From Larkinella rosea (lineage in GTDB: Bacteria; Bacteroidota; Bacteroidia; Cytophagales; Spirosomataceae), in contig NZ_RQJO01000009.1 in assembly GCF_003858635.1 (NCBI RefSeq), positions 496,001-560,000 on the forward strand: DNA of 64,000 nt, read 5' to 3'. Under the pieces are notes generated by a model. The model did not search any database. It was not told the DNA's origin and saw only the letters and a program-made list of their open reading frames with translations. The position numbers and the translations under genes are program-made. Shown piece after piece: positions 49,015 through 58,663 of this stretch (position 1 is the first letter of the stretch; the number at the start of each line of letters is the position of its first letter).

Positions 49015-51423
49015 ATGAAACAACGTATCGTTATCGGTTTTCTACTGATAACCAATTTGTTATCGGGTGCCATCGCCCAGATTGTGCGAAAGCCAATCCC
49101 CGACAAGCTGGTCGTGTTGACGTTTGACGATGCGCCCGTGACCCACGCGACGGTGGTAGCGCCCTTGTTGAAGAAATACGGTTTTGGCGGGACGTTTTAC
49201 GTCTGCGAATTCCCGCCCGATTTTGCCGACAAGAAGAAATACATGAGTTGGGAGCAAATGCGGGAACTGGACCGGATGGGCTTCGAAGTGGCCAACCACA
49301 CGCTGTCGCACAGCAACGTCGCGAAATTGTCGAAACCGCAGTTCACAGCCCAACTCGATTCGCTCGAAGCCCGCTGCAAAACCCACGGCATCCAAACGCC
49401 CCTGACGACCTTCGCATACCCCGGTTATGGCATCAGTCCCCTTGCGTACGATGTTTTGCGGGAAAAAAACTACCAGTTTGCGCGCGTGGGTGGGGCGCGA
49501 CCCTACGATCCGAAGACCGATTATCCGTACCTGGTTCCGAGTTACAGCACCACCGAACCCAATAATTACGATAAGGAGCGGATTTTCAACGCGTTTCAGC
49601 AGGCCAGAAACGGCAAAATCGTGGTGCTGACCATCCACGGCGTTCCCGATTACGCCCACGACTGGGTGACGACGCCACCGGACATTTTTGAAGCCTACCT
49701 GAAGTACCTGCACGACAACAACTACCAAGTGATTGCGTTGCGCGATCTGGCGCAGTACATCGATTATCAGGAAGCCTTGAAAACCATTCCGCCCCCGCTG
49801 CCGCCGGTTTCCATCAAGGTCGATCTGAACAAGCCGAAAGGCCGCATGGACCCCATCTGGGCGTGGTTTGGCTACGATGAACCGAATTATACGTACATGA
49901 AAGACGGCAAAAAACTGCTGTCGGAACTGTCGGCGCTGAGTCCGGTGCCGGTGTACGTCCGGGCGCACAGCCTGCTGGTGACCGGCGACGGAAAAGCGGC
50001 CTTGAAATGGGGCTCAACCAACGCCTACACGGAAGATGCGAAGGGAAAACCGGTGTACGACTGGACCATCATCGACAAGATTTTCGATACCTACATCGAA
50101 CGGAAAATGAAACCGCTGGCGCAGATCGGGTTTATGCCGGAAGCCTTGTCGTCGAAACCGCAACCCTATACCCACGACTGGCAGCCCGGACAACCCTATG
50201 ACAAAATCTTCACCGGATGGCGCTACCCACCGAAAGACTACGGGAAATGGGCTGAATTGGTTTATCAATGGGTCAAACATTCGGTCAAACGCTACGGCAA
50301 AAAGGAGGTGGAAAGCTGGTATTGGGAGCTTTGGAACGAACCCAACGGTGGTTATTGGGGTGGCACCGTCGACGAATACAACAAGCTGTATGATTATTCG
50401 GTGGACGCCGTTCGCCGGGCCTTGCCAACCGCCCGGGTGGGTGGGCCGCACGTCACCGGACCGGCCGGAAAAAGCTCCGTGGCTTTTCTGAAAGCGTTTC
50501 TGGAGCATTGCCGGAGTGGCAAAAATTACGTCACCGGCAAAACCGGGTCTCCGCTCGATTTTGTGGCTTTCCACGCGAAGGGAGCGCCCCGGCTGGTCGA
50601 TGGACACGTTCGGATGAACCTCGGCACGCAGCTCCGCGACATTTCGAGCGGTTTTCAGATCGTGGCTTCGTACCCCGAATTCAGCAAATTGCCGATCATC
50701 ATCGGCGAGTCCGACCCGGAAGGGTGTGCCGCCTGCGGGATGAAAACCAATCCCGAAAACGCCTACCGCAACGGCACGCTGTATTCGAGTTACACGGCGG
50801 CTGCCTTTGCCCGCAAATACGAGCTGGCCGATCTCCATCAGGTGAACCTCAAGGGAGCGGTTTCGTGGTCGTTCGAGTTTGAGGATCAGCCCTGGTTTTA
50901 CGGTTTCCGCGATCTGGCGACCAACGGCGTCGATAAACCGGTGCTGAACGTGTTCCGGATGTACGGCATGATGCGTGGCAACCGGGTTGAGGTGACGGGC
51001 AATATGGCGTACCAAACCACGGCGATTCGTGATTCGAGCGTTCGTCGGGCAGCTCCGGATGTGAACGCGTTGGCCGCCCGCGACACAACCTCCAACACCG
51101 CCACCGTGATGGTCTGGAATTACCACGACGACAACGTTGCGGCACCGGTTTCGCCGGTCGATTTGAGTATCAAGGGCTTAACGGCCAAGCAAGTGCTGGT
51201 GACGCAATACCGAATCGACGAGGAACACAGTAATTCCTACGCGGTTTGGCTGAAAATGGGCTCTCCCCAGAATCCGACGGCCGAACAAATTCGCGAACTC
51301 GAAAAGGCCGGTCAACTGGCGCAATTTGGCTATCCGGTCAAAACGGACGTTGCCAACGGCGAAGTCCGACTGAATGCGGTTTTGCCGCGTCAGGCGGTGG
51401 CCCTTTTCAAATTGACGTGGTGA
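49015..51423 (+). CDS. Secreted two-domain protein: CE4 polysaccharide deacetylase fused to a GH39-like hydrolase
   Basis: The product has 802 residues with a signal peptide (IGFLLITNLLSGAIAQ). Residues about 30-245 are a CE4/NodB domain with TFDDAP (36-41; metal Asp39) and HTLSHS (95-100; metal His95 and His99). Residues about 265-700 resemble GH39: the WELWNEPNGGYW motif gives acid/base Glu442, and IIIGESDPEGC gives the likely nucleophile Glu565. A beta-sandwich tail ends the protein. CE4 enzymes remove acetyl groups; GH39 enzymes are beta-xylosidases or related. The fusion suggests attack on acetylated glycans. It is flanked by repeats on the left and the blaR1-like gene on the right. Confidence 0.88.
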   Translation: MKQRIVIGFLLITNLLSGAIAQIVRKPIPDKLVVLTFDDAPVTHATVVAPLLKKYGFGGTFYVCEFPPDFADKKKYMSWEQMRELDRMGFEVANHTLSHSNVAKLSKPQFTAQLDSLEARCKTHGIQTPLTTFAYPGYGISPLAYDVLREKNYQFARVGGARPYDPKTDYPYLVPSYSTTEPNNYDKERIFNAFQQARNGKIVVLTIHGVPDYAHDWVTTPPDIFEAYLKYLHDNNYQVIALRDLAQYIDYQEALKTIPPPLPPVSIKVDLNKPKGRMDPIWAWFGYDEPNYTYMKDGKKLLSELSALSPVPVYVRAHSLLVTGDGKAALKWGSTNAYTEDAKGKPVYDWTIIDKIFDTYIERKMKPLAQIGFMPEALSSKPQPYTHDWQPGQPYDKIFTGWRYPPKDYGKWAELVYQWVKHSVKRYGKKEVESWYWELWNEPNGGYWGGTVDEYNKLYDYSVDAVRRALPTARVGGPHVTGPAGKSSVAFLKAFLEHCRSGKNYVTGKTGSPLDFVAFHAKGAPRLVDGHVRMNLGTQLRDISSGFQIVASYPEFSKLPIIIGESDPEGCAACGMKTNPENAYRNGTLYSSYTAAAFARKYELADLHQVNLKGAVSWSFEFEDQPWFYGFRDLATNGVDKPVLNVFRMYGMMRGNRVEVTGNMAYQTTAIRDSSVRRAAPDVNALAARDTTSNTATVMVWNYHDDNVAAPVSPVDLSIKGLTAKQVLVTQYRIDEEHSNSYAVWLKMGSPQNPTAEQIRELEKAGQLAQFGYPVKTDVANGEVRLNAVLPRQAVALFKLTW

Positions 51424-51425
51424 GC

Positions 51426-53450
51426 TTATTTTGCCGGACGGTTCAGGTCTTCTTTATCCAGAATAATACCCACTCCTGTCATTTGTACTGGCCCGTAATA
51501 CAGCCCGTAGCGTGGTTTGATGCCGTATTGAGCTTTTAATTTCTGATGAAGTTCGCCGGATTGCCGCACACCATTGACCACCAGTTCGTCTTCGCTCAGC
51601 CCAAACCAATCCACCGCAGCCGGTTCCGAAACGACCCGGGCCGTAACCAGATCGGCAATGACACCGCGAACCCGGTTTTGATCGTAGGAAATGTCGGGCA
51701 TGGGCGGACGTTTTTTGGCAATCATTACCGGTTTATGAAACGTTGAATCGGGTTTGGCATTCCGCGCGTGTTTCTCTTTCCAGGCCGTCAGCGGTTCTGA
51801 GGGCTGACCTTTCAGGGTTTGGAGCTTCTCCGGCAAACCGTTCGGAATTTGTTTTTTCTGAGGTTTTTCGGCAGAAACCGGTTGCGGATCGGTAGCCATT
51901 TTGCGGTTTTTGGCCAACTGCTGTTCTTTCATCCGATCCAGTTGTTGCTGCCGTTCTTCAGCAGCTTTGGTGTTTTTATCGGCCATTGACTCCGCTTTTT
52001 CCCGTTGCTTCTGTTCAAGTACCTGATCGATTCGGCGAAGTAAATCCGCATGAGCCGCTAACTGATCAGTTGGAACGCCCTTGTCGTTGATTTCCAGTGC
52101 CGACAACTGATTGTCAGTGACTTTTAGATGGTAACGATTGCCCAGACCATCTCGTACAAACATTTCCCGGTTTGCCAGGTCGTAATTATTACTGCCGAAA
52201 AGAATACTGGTAAAATTCAAAACCGTATCCGCCGGGGCGGTAGGTTCGGTGCGGGTCGGAATTTTCGCCGTCGGCGGTGGAACAAGCCCTTTTTTTACCG
52301 CGACCGGACGTTCCACCGGCTGTTCCGCTTTTTTCGGCCGGATGGCTGAAACCGGACTGGGCTGTGCGGTTTTTGCTTTCTTCTTGATAACCTCCTGACG
52401 ACTTTGTTGCTCGGTTTGGGGGAGAAACGCGAAGGCCGAAATGAGGAGAAAACCTGCCAGCAGCACAACAGTCTCCAGCGCACTTAATTTTTTGTTTTCC
52501 TGCGTGATCATGCGTTTGATTCGGTGAATGAGTTGATGACGACCCAGGCCCATTGCCATTGACGGTTGGGCCCGCGAACCCGCCTGTGTTTGAAAAGCCA
52601 GCAGGGCTTCGAGGTAGTGACTTTTGGCGGACGTATGCGCCAGCACAATATCGTCGCAGCAGATTTCCCGCTCTTCCCGAACCAGCGCCGATAGCCAGAG
52701 CAGCGCCGGATTAAAGAAAAAGAAGGTTTCGACCAGACTTTGCAGGAGGTTGACGAGGTAATCGCTCCGGCGGATGTGCGCCAGTTCGTGCCACAAAATC
52801 GTTTCAATCTGTTCGGGCGGAAGTTGAAACAGCAGGCCAACCGGCACCAGAATGACGGGTTTGAAATGCCCGATGGTTACCGGTACGCTGATCCGCCCGG
52901 ATTGCAGCAGGGCGACGGGCCACCGGATGCCCAGCGTGTGGGCAAACGACAACACCTTGCTGTTCCACTCATCACCCGGCGCGGACACCTGTGTGTGCCG
53001 GATGCGGTGAACCTGAAAAAGCCCGCTGACCAGCCGAAGGCTTTTCACCCCAAAAAACAGTAGCCAGATCGCAAAAATCCAGTCGGAATGCTGGTTGATA
53101 AAAACCGTTATCGGATCAATCAAAGGAGCGGTTTTCATCACAAAATGTTCCGGTTCAACCGGAGCCGAAGGCAAACCGGCCGAAACCATCACCGCCGAAG
53201 AGTGGGCGATTGAAGCGGGTGCGATGCGGGTCCGTTCCCGGAAAAAGACAAAACCGGTCAGGAACACAAACAGCAGCAAGGTACCGGTCAGGAGTTGATA
53301 CCGGAGCCGGGATGAAGCGGTTCGGGTACCGGAAATCAGCAGCCCGGCCAGCCCCGCAACGAGCAGCCCGATCCAGAGGGAATGAATGAGGGTCCAGCAG
53401 GTGGCCCGGACAAGCGGGCCGGAAGCGTGAGTGATGAATGGGATTTCCAT
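51426..53450 (-). CDS. BlaR1/MecR1-like M56 metallopeptidase sensor
   Basis: The product has 674 residues. The N-terminal half has about four membrane helices and the M56 zinc site HELAHIRRSDY (His221, Glu222, His225) followed by FFFNPALLWLSALVREEREI and CCDDIVLAHTSAKSHYLEAL. A long Lys/Pro/Gln-rich stretch without a penicillin-binding domain follows, so signal recognition differs from staphylococcal BlaR1. The partner blaI lies 6 nt upstream. On stimulation it should cleave BlaI. Confidence 0.92.
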   Translation of the reverse strand: MEIPFITHASGPLVRATCWTLIHSLWIGLLVAGLAGLLISGTRTASSRLRYQLLTGTLLLFVFLTGFVFFRERTRIAPASIAHSSAVMVSAGLPSAPVEPEHFVMKTAPLIDPITVFINQHSDWIFAIWLLFFGVKSLRLVSGLFQVHRIRHTQVSAPGDEWNSKVLSFAHTLGIRWPVALLQSGRISVPVTIGHFKPVILVPVGLLFQLPPEQIETILWHELAHIRRSDYLVNLLQSLVETFFFFNPALLWLSALVREEREICCDDIVLAHTSAKSHYLEALLAFQTQAGSRAQPSMAMGLGRHQLIHRIKRMITQENKKLSALETVVLLAGFLLISAFAFLPQTEQQSRQEVIKKKAKTAQPSPVSAIRPKKAEQPVERPVAVKKGLVPPPTAKIPTRTEPTAPADTVLNFTSILFGSNNYDLANREMFVRDGLGNRYHLKVTDNQLSALEINDKGVPTDQLAAHADLLRRIDQVLEQKQREKAESMADKNTKAAEERQQQLDRMKEQQLAKNRKMATDPQPVSAEKPQKKQIPNGLPEKLQTLKGQPSEPLTAWKEKHARNAKPDSTFHKPVMIAKKRPPMPDISYDQNRVRGVIADLVTARVVSEPAAVDWFGLSEDELVVNGVRQSGELHQKLKAQYGIKPRYGLYYGPVQMTGVGIILDKEDLNRPAK

Positions 53451-53456
53451 CTTGTT

Positions 53457-53861
53457 TTACGGTTTTTCGTCCATTTTTTTGATCAGGTCCCGAAACGTCT
53501 CAATCTCGTTGGGCGACAGGTTTTTATTGCCCAACAACTGCATCATCAGGCTGCCCGCCGAGCCGTTGAAAAGCGTATCGACCACCCGGTTCAGCAGAAA
53601 TCCTTTCGTTTTTGCTTCTTCGACGGCGGCCCGGTAGATGTGCTTCAGCTGGCTTTCGTCTTTTTTCAGGAAGCCTTTTTCGACCATGATCTGCATCAGC
53701 TTCAGGGTGGACATATAAATGACCTTCCGCCTGTGTTCATTGAGGTGGTCGTTCACAAACCGAGCCGTCGAAGGGCCAAACTCCCAGAGAATTTGCAGGA
53801 TTTCCAGCTCCGATTTGGTCGGTTCGGGAGCGGTGTTTTTTTCATCCTTTTTCGCTTTCAT
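53457..53861 (-). CDS. BlaI/MecI/CopY-family transcriptional repressor
   Basis: The product has 134 residues. It has the penicillinase-repressor winged helix: SELEILQILWEFGPSTARFV, VIYMSTLKLMQIMVEKGFLK, HIYRAAVEEAKTKGFLLNRV. The C-terminal dimer helices follow. It is encoded just before the M56 sensor and divergent from the beta-lactamase-like gene, with three matching palindromes in the gap, the usual arrangement for repressor control of both transcripts. Confidence 0.93.
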   Translation of the reverse strand: MKAKKDEKNTAPEPTKSELEILQILWEFGPSTARFVNDHLNEHRRKVIYMSTLKLMQIMVEKGFLKKDESQLKHIYRAAVEEAKTKGFLLNRVVDTLFNGSAGSLMMQLLGNKNLSPNEIETFRDLIKKMDEKP

Positions 53862-53871
53862 GTTACGAAGC

Positions 53872-53887
53872 TAAGAAAAGTTTCTTA
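53872..53887. promoter_or_regulatory. Probable BlaI operator 1
   Basis: TAAGAAAAGTTTCTTA, 7-bp arms around AG, sits 11 nt upstream of the blaI start. Confidence 0.6.
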
Positions 53888-53894
53888 AATAACG

Positions 53895-53910
53895 TAAGAA
53901 ATAATTCTTA
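53895..53910. promoter_or_regulatory. Probable BlaI operator 2
   Basis: TAAGAAATAATTCTTA, 6-bp arms; 23 nt from operator 1, about two helical turns. Confidence 0.6.
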
Positions 53911-53966
53911 TCAACAAGAATTTTCTCTACTATTGCCGTATCGTTTCGAAATCAACGCTTTAAAAG

Positions 53967-53982
53967 TAAGAAATATTTCTTA
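53967..53982. promoter_or_regulatory. Probable BlaI operator 3
   Basis: TAAGAAATATTTCTTA is a perfect 16-bp palindrome on the beta-lactamase-like gene side, 46 nt before ATG 54028. Confidence 0.65.
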
Positions 53983-54027
53983 TTTGAGCCTTAAAAATTT
54001 TAGACTTACTGTAAACAATTGATCAAC

Positions 54028-54096
54028 ATGAACCCCAAATTCATTCACAAATCGCTTTTGATTCTGGTATTGCTTATAGCAAGTTGTGCCGGTTTT
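54028..54096 (+). other. Out-of-frame signal peptide of the beta-lactamase-like gene
   Basis: ATG 54028 opens a frame encoding MNPKFIHKSLLILVLLIASC and then AGF, a convincing export signal, but it leaves the frame of the enzyme. Adding one T to the run at 54093-54096 would read on as AGFSQETATP and join the two parts. Confidence 0.75.
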
Positions 54097-55568
54097 CGCA
54101 GGAAACCGCAACGCCGTCGTCTCGAATTGCCCGAATCGATTCACTGCTGTCGACGCTGGCCAGCCACGGCTTATTGAATGGGAGCGTGTTCGTTGCGGAG
54201 CAGGGCAAGGTACTTTATAGCAAGTCGTTTGGATATGCCGACAAGGCGCGTCGCGTTCCGCATACCGATACGACCCGGTTTAATCTGGCATCCTTGTCCA
54301 AACCGTTCACGGCCCTGGCGACGCTGCAACTCGTGCAGAAAGGTAAATTGAAGCTGGACGATCCGGTGGTGAAGTATTTTACGGATTTTCCGCATCCGAC
54401 CATTACCGTCCGCCATCTGCTAAATCAGACATCCGGTTTGCCGGTTCTGGAGCGGTTGATGGATGCGTACGTGAATGCGCATCCGGACGAGGTTCTCAGC
54501 AACCAGCAGGTTTATGCGTCGCTGGTGATTTTGAAGAGTCCGCTGCTTTTTCAGCCGGGCGATACCTGGCGGTACAACAACCTGAATTACGTGTTGCTGG
54601 CGATGCTGGTGGAGAAAGTGAGCCGAATGTCATTCGCAACGTATGCGCAGCGCAACCTGTTTCGGCCCGCCGGGATGCCCAACACGTACATCCGGCTGGC
54701 GGGGATGCCTAACACGACGCGCTACATCCGGCCCAATCAGTACACGCTGCACTACCACAACGTCGATTTACTGGATCGTAAACAGGAGTATACCTATTAT
54801 CAGCTGGGAAGTCTAATTGGCCCGAACAACGTAATCAGTACCATTCAGGATTTGTGGAAGTTCGATCAGGCGCTGATGGCGGGCAAGCTGGTCAGTCCGG
54901 CACTACTCGAAATGGCGAGTAAACCGCTAACGCTCAACAACGGGCAGGTATTTCGGATGGGCAGTAGCACGCGCTCGTACGGTTTGGGGTGGAGTGTTTA
55001 CCACAGCAAAACCGAGCCTATTAACCATTTCATTTTTCACGACGGACACATCGTTGGGTTAACGACATTTCTGCACCACAATCTGACGAAAAATCAGACC
55101 ATTATCTTCTGCGACAACACCGACAACAACCCGTTGCAGGTGATGGTGGCGGTTTCCAATATCCTCAATAATACGGCTCCACCGCCGATCCGGCTGACGG
55201 AATCGCTGGTGCGGCTTTACGGCGAAGCGCTGGTAGCCGGAGGTCCCGATTACGCCATCACCAGATTCAATGAGCTAAAAACCGACTCGACCCAATATCA
55301 CGTCGATGAGCTGGAAATGAACCGGCTGGGCTACGATCTCCTGCGCGCTTCTTCTCCACAGTACAAAGCCTATGCACTGGAAGTGTTCAAAATCAATACG
55401 TTGCTTTTTCCGAAAAGTGGTAATACGTACGACAGCTACGCCCACGCGCTGGCGAAAAGCGGCCGGAAAGAAGAAGCGATCGCCATGTACCGGCACTCGA
55501 TTCGGGTGTGGCCCGGGAACGAAGAAGGGAAGAAAGCCCTCCGGGAATTGTTGGAGCGAAAAGAGTAA
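54084..55568 (+). CDS. Serine beta-lactamase-like hydrolase (class C/DD-peptidase type), probably frameshifted at its 5' end
   Basis: The open frame has 494 residues but lacks a good start: its first codon is TTG 54084, and the signal peptide lies in another frame (54028-54096). The catalytic SxxK motif SLSK (Ser70, Lys73), the YNN motif (in WRYNNLNYVLLA) and the HDGH motif near the C-terminal end of the domain are all present, as in beta-lactamase family (PF00144) enzymes. The last 60 residues look like a TPR-type helical tail (AHALAKSGRKEEAIAMYRHS). A small duplicated AGMPNT segment lies near residues 196-215. Control by BlaI/BlaR1 is likely from the operators. It may be a pseudogene, a sequencing error or a switch. 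Confidence 0.85.
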   Translation: MCRFSQETATPSSRIARIDSLLSTLASHGLLNGSVFVAEQGKVLYSKSFGYADKARRVPHTDTTRFNLASLSKPFTALATLQLVQKGKLKLDDPVVKYFTDFPHPTITVRHLLNQTSGLPVLERLMDAYVNAHPDEVLSNQQVYASLVILKSPLLFQPGDTWRYNNLNYVLLAMLVEKVSRMSFATYAQRNLFRPAGMPNTYIRLAGMPNTTRYIRPNQYTLHYHNVDLLDRKQEYTYYQLGSLIGPNNVISTIQDLWKFDQALMAGKLVSPALLEMASKPLTLNNGQVFRMGSSTRSYGLGWSVYHSKTEPINHFIFHDGHIVGLTTFLHHNLTKNQTIIFCDNTDNNPLQVMVAVSNILNNTAPPPIRLTESLVRLYGEALVAGGPDYAITRFNELKTDSTQYHVDELEMNRLGYDLLRASSPQYKAYALEVFKINTLLFPKSGNTYDSYAHALAKSGRKEEAIAMYRHSIRVWPGNEEGKKALRELLERKE

Positions 55569-55670
55569 AATTGGCGTCTTGTGATCTTACACGAAAAGAA
55601 TTTAAGGAGCTACCGATCTCCCCGGATTTTCGCTGCTTAAACGCTACGAAAGCATTCTTTTCAAAAGTTC

Positions 55671-58496
55671 ATGAGACGATATTTCTTAGTTGCCGCCGTA
55701 TTCTTCAACTCCCTCGCCCTCGCCCAGCCGCGCTGGCCAGCCATTACACAACAGGCCAAACCCTGGACGCGCTGGTGGTGGATGGGGAGCGCGGTGAACC
55801 CAAAGGATCTGACGGGTCTGCTAACGCAGTACCAGAAAGCCGGTTTGGGCGGGGTCGAAATCACGCCCATTTACGGGGTCAAAGGCGAAGAGAAAAACTT
55901 CATTCCCTTCCTGTCACCCAAGTGGATGACGATGTTTGACCACACGCTGAAGGAAGCCAGTCGGCTCGGGATGGGCGTCGATCTGGCGCAGGCGTCGGGC
56001 TGGCCGTTCGGCGGGCCTTGGGTGACCCCGGAAGATGCCTGTAAATACGTCGCTTATAAAACCTACAGCCTGAAAAGTGGCGAAAAGCTAAACGAAGCGG
56101 TTACCTACATCCAGCAGCCGATTGTTCGGACAGTGGGGGAGAAGATCGACCTGAAACAACTGGTGGAGCCGATTACTAAAAATCCGAATCTGCAACTCCA
56201 CGCGTTCGATCAGGTGCGGTTTGAAAAACCACTGCCGCTTCAGGCGCTGATGGCGTATTCCGACAAGGGCCAGACGCTGAATGTAACGGCCTACGTGGAT
56301 GCCAAAGGAAATCTGAACTGGACGGCGCCGGACGGAAAATGGACCTTGTATGCGGTTTTTCAGGGCTGGCACGGCAAGATGGTCGAGCGGGCAGGACCGG
56401 GGGGCGAAGGCGACGTGATCGACCATTTTTCCAAAACCGCCACGCAGCATTACCTCCGGAAATTCGATCAGGCGTTTAAAGGACACGACTTGAAATCGCT
56501 CCGGGCGTTTTTCAACGATTCGTACGAAGTGGACGATGCGCAGGGCGAAAGCAACTGGACCCCGGCGCTGTTCGAAGAGTTTAAAAAACGACACGGCTAC
56601 GATTTGCGCCATCAGCTGGCCGCGCTGTTTGGGAAAGATTCGGACGAAAAAAACAAACGCGTGTTGAGCGATTACCGGCAGACGATCTCGGAACTGCTGC
56701 TCGAAAACTACACCAAAACCTGGAGCGAGTGGGCCAAAGGAAAAGGTAAAATCATTCGCAACCAGGCCCACGGATCGCCCGCCAATATTCTGGATTTGTA
56801 TGCCATTACCGACATTCCGGAAATCGAAGGCACGGAGATTTTGCGCATCAAGTTTGCGTCGTCGGCGGCCCATGTAACCGGCAAAAAACTGGCTTCGTCG
56901 GAGTCGGCGACCTGGGATAACGAACATTTCCTGTCGAAGCTGAGCGACATCAAAAAGGACATGGACCGGTTTCTGCTCGGCGGAGTGAACCACACGTTTT
57001 ACCACGGGACGAACTATTCGCCGAAAGATGCTGCCTGGCCGGGCTGGTTGTTTTATGCGGCCGTACATTTCAATCCGAACAATTCGTTCTGGACGGATTT
57101 CGGGAAATTGAATCAGTATGTGGCTCGGTGTCAGTCGTTCCTGCAGTCCGGAAAACCGGATAACGACGTGCTCCTGTATCTGCCGATCTACGATGCCTAC
57201 GTGCGGCCCGGTAAGGTATTGCTCCAGCATTTCGACGGCATCGAGCACGGTTTTAAAGGGTTGCCGGTGGAAAAACACGCCGAAACACTCTGGGAAAAAG
57301 GGTACGGTTTTGACTTTATATCGGACAAACAACTACTCAATGTTACCTCGGCCACCGGAAAGCTGCAAACCGGGGGAGTTGCTTACCAGACGGTTTTGGT
57401 GCCGAATGCGGAATACATGCCCGCCGGAACGCTGAACCAGATGATGCGACTGGCGCAGAACGGCGCAACGGTGGCTTTCGTCGGTAAATTGCCCGAAGGC
57501 GTACCCGGTATGGGCAACCTGGAAAACCGGCAGGCGGCTTTCAAAAACCTGATCGAGCAACTTAAGTTTACCAATGCCGGACAGGGCGTGAAGAAAGCAG
57601 TGGTCGGGAAAGGCGCTTTTCTGGTCGCCAAAGATGTGGAGGACCTGTTGACGGCTGCGGGCGTAAAACGCGAAAAACTGGTCGATTCAAATCTTCAGTT
57701 TGTGCGTCGGCGTCACGCAAAAGGGCAGTATTATTTCATCGCAAACTGGGGCGAAAAAACCGTCGACGGCTGGATTCCGTTGCAGACCACCGCCAAATCC
57801 GTGGCCTTGTACAATCCGATGACGGAGAAGCTAGGCATGGCAAATTTCCGGACAACCGCCGGGGGCAGTGAAGTCTATCTGCAACTGATGCCGGGCGAGT
57901 CTTGTATTCTGGAAACGTCGGAAACACCGGTCAGTGGTCCGGTTTATACGTACTGGAAACCGGCGGCAAAACCGCAGGAAATCAAAGGGACCTGGGCCGT
58001 TAATTTTGTGGACGGTGGCCCGCAATTGCCGACCAAAAAAGAAGTGGCCAAATTAGGTTCGTGGACGGAGCTGGAAGGCGAGGAGGTCAAGAATTTTTCG
58101 GGAACGGCGAGGTACACCCTTTCCTTTCCGAAACCGGAAGGCACCGGCACAAGTTGGCTGCTCGATCTGGGAAAAGTGGCTGAAAGTGCTCGTGTTCAAT
58201 TAAATGGGAAGGATTTAGGGACACTGATTGGCCCGACATACCAGCTTGTTATTCCGAACGAACAATTGAAGGCCACCAATACATTAACGGTTTTTGTCTC
58301 GAACAGCATGGCCAACCGGATTGCGGAAATGGACCGGGAACATCTCATCTGGAAGAAATTTTACAACATCAACATGTCGGCGCGGCTGCGCGAAAACCGG
58401 GGTGCCGACGGAAATTTCACCGCCGAAAAATGGAAGCCGAGGGATTCCGGTTTGCTGGGCCCCGTGACGTTGACTCCGGTCGTTGCCGGAAAATAA
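55671..58496 (+). CDS. GH106-type glycoside hydrolase (alpha-L-rhamnosidase), secreted
   Basis: The product has 941 residues with a signal peptide (MRRYFLVAAVFFNSLALAQ). The start of the mature protein is typical of GH106 (WTRWWWMGSAVNPKDLTGLL, GGVEITPIYGVKGEE, GMGVDLAQASGWPFGGPWVT), with NDSYEVDDAQGESNWTPALF and a C-terminal beta-sandwich (WLLDLGKVAESARVQLNGKD). GH106 enzymes release L-rhamnose from pectin side chains. The next gene makes RhaM, which supports rhamnose as the product. Confidence 0.9.
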   Translation: MRRYFLVAAVFFNSLALAQPRWPAITQQAKPWTRWWWMGSAVNPKDLTGLLTQYQKAGLGGVEITPIYGVKGEEKNFIPFLSPKWMTMFDHTLKEASRLGMGVDLAQASGWPFGGPWVTPEDACKYVAYKTYSLKSGEKLNEAVTYIQQPIVRTVGEKIDLKQLVEPITKNPNLQLHAFDQVRFEKPLPLQALMAYSDKGQTLNVTAYVDAKGNLNWTAPDGKWTLYAVFQGWHGKMVERAGPGGEGDVIDHFSKTATQHYLRKFDQAFKGHDLKSLRAFFNDSYEVDDAQGESNWTPALFEEFKKRHGYDLRHQLAALFGKDSDEKNKRVLSDYRQTISELLLENYTKTWSEWAKGKGKIIRNQAHGSPANILDLYAITDIPEIEGTEILRIKFASSAAHVTGKKLASSESATWDNEHFLSKLSDIKKDMDRFLLGGVNHTFYHGTNYSPKDAAWPGWLFYAAVHFNPNNSFWTDFGKLNQYVARCQSFLQSGKPDNDVLLYLPIYDAYVRPGKVLLQHFDGIEHGFKGLPVEKHAETLWEKGYGFDFISDKQLLNVTSATGKLQTGGVAYQTVLVPNAEYMPAGTLNQMMRLAQNGATVAFVGKLPEGVPGMGNLENRQAAFKNLIEQLKFTNAGQGVKKAVVGKGAFLVAKDVEDLLTAAGVKREKLVDSNLQFVRRRHAKGQYYFIANWGEKTVDGWIPLQTTAKSVALYNPMTEKLGMANFRTTAGGSEVYLQLMPGESCILETSETPVSGPVYTYWKPAAKPQEIKGTWAVNFVDGGPQLPTKKEVAKLGSWTELEGEEVKNFSGTARYTLSFPKPEGTGTSWLLDLGKVAESARVQLNGKDLGTLIGPTYQLVIPNEQLKATNTLTVFVSNSMANRIAEMDREHLIWKKFYNINMSARLRENRGADGNFTAEKWKPRDSGLLGPVTLTPVVAGK

Positions 58497-58663
58497 AAAC
58501 GGCTAAAACCGTTGAAAGACGGACATGATTTCGGGCGGTTTTCGGACGACTAAGATCCTGAGTTGGTGATTTTGCAATAGCCTACGGCGTTAGTCGTAAG
58601 GAAAAGACCCCCTATTCTTCAACAGTTCAGTCGTTCAAACGACTTTTTTACATCTTAATAACT

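Noticed and set aside
49060-51126. Long open frames on the minus strand opposite the CE4-GH39 gene
   Set aside because: Arg/His-rich shadows of a real gene with clear catalytic motifs.
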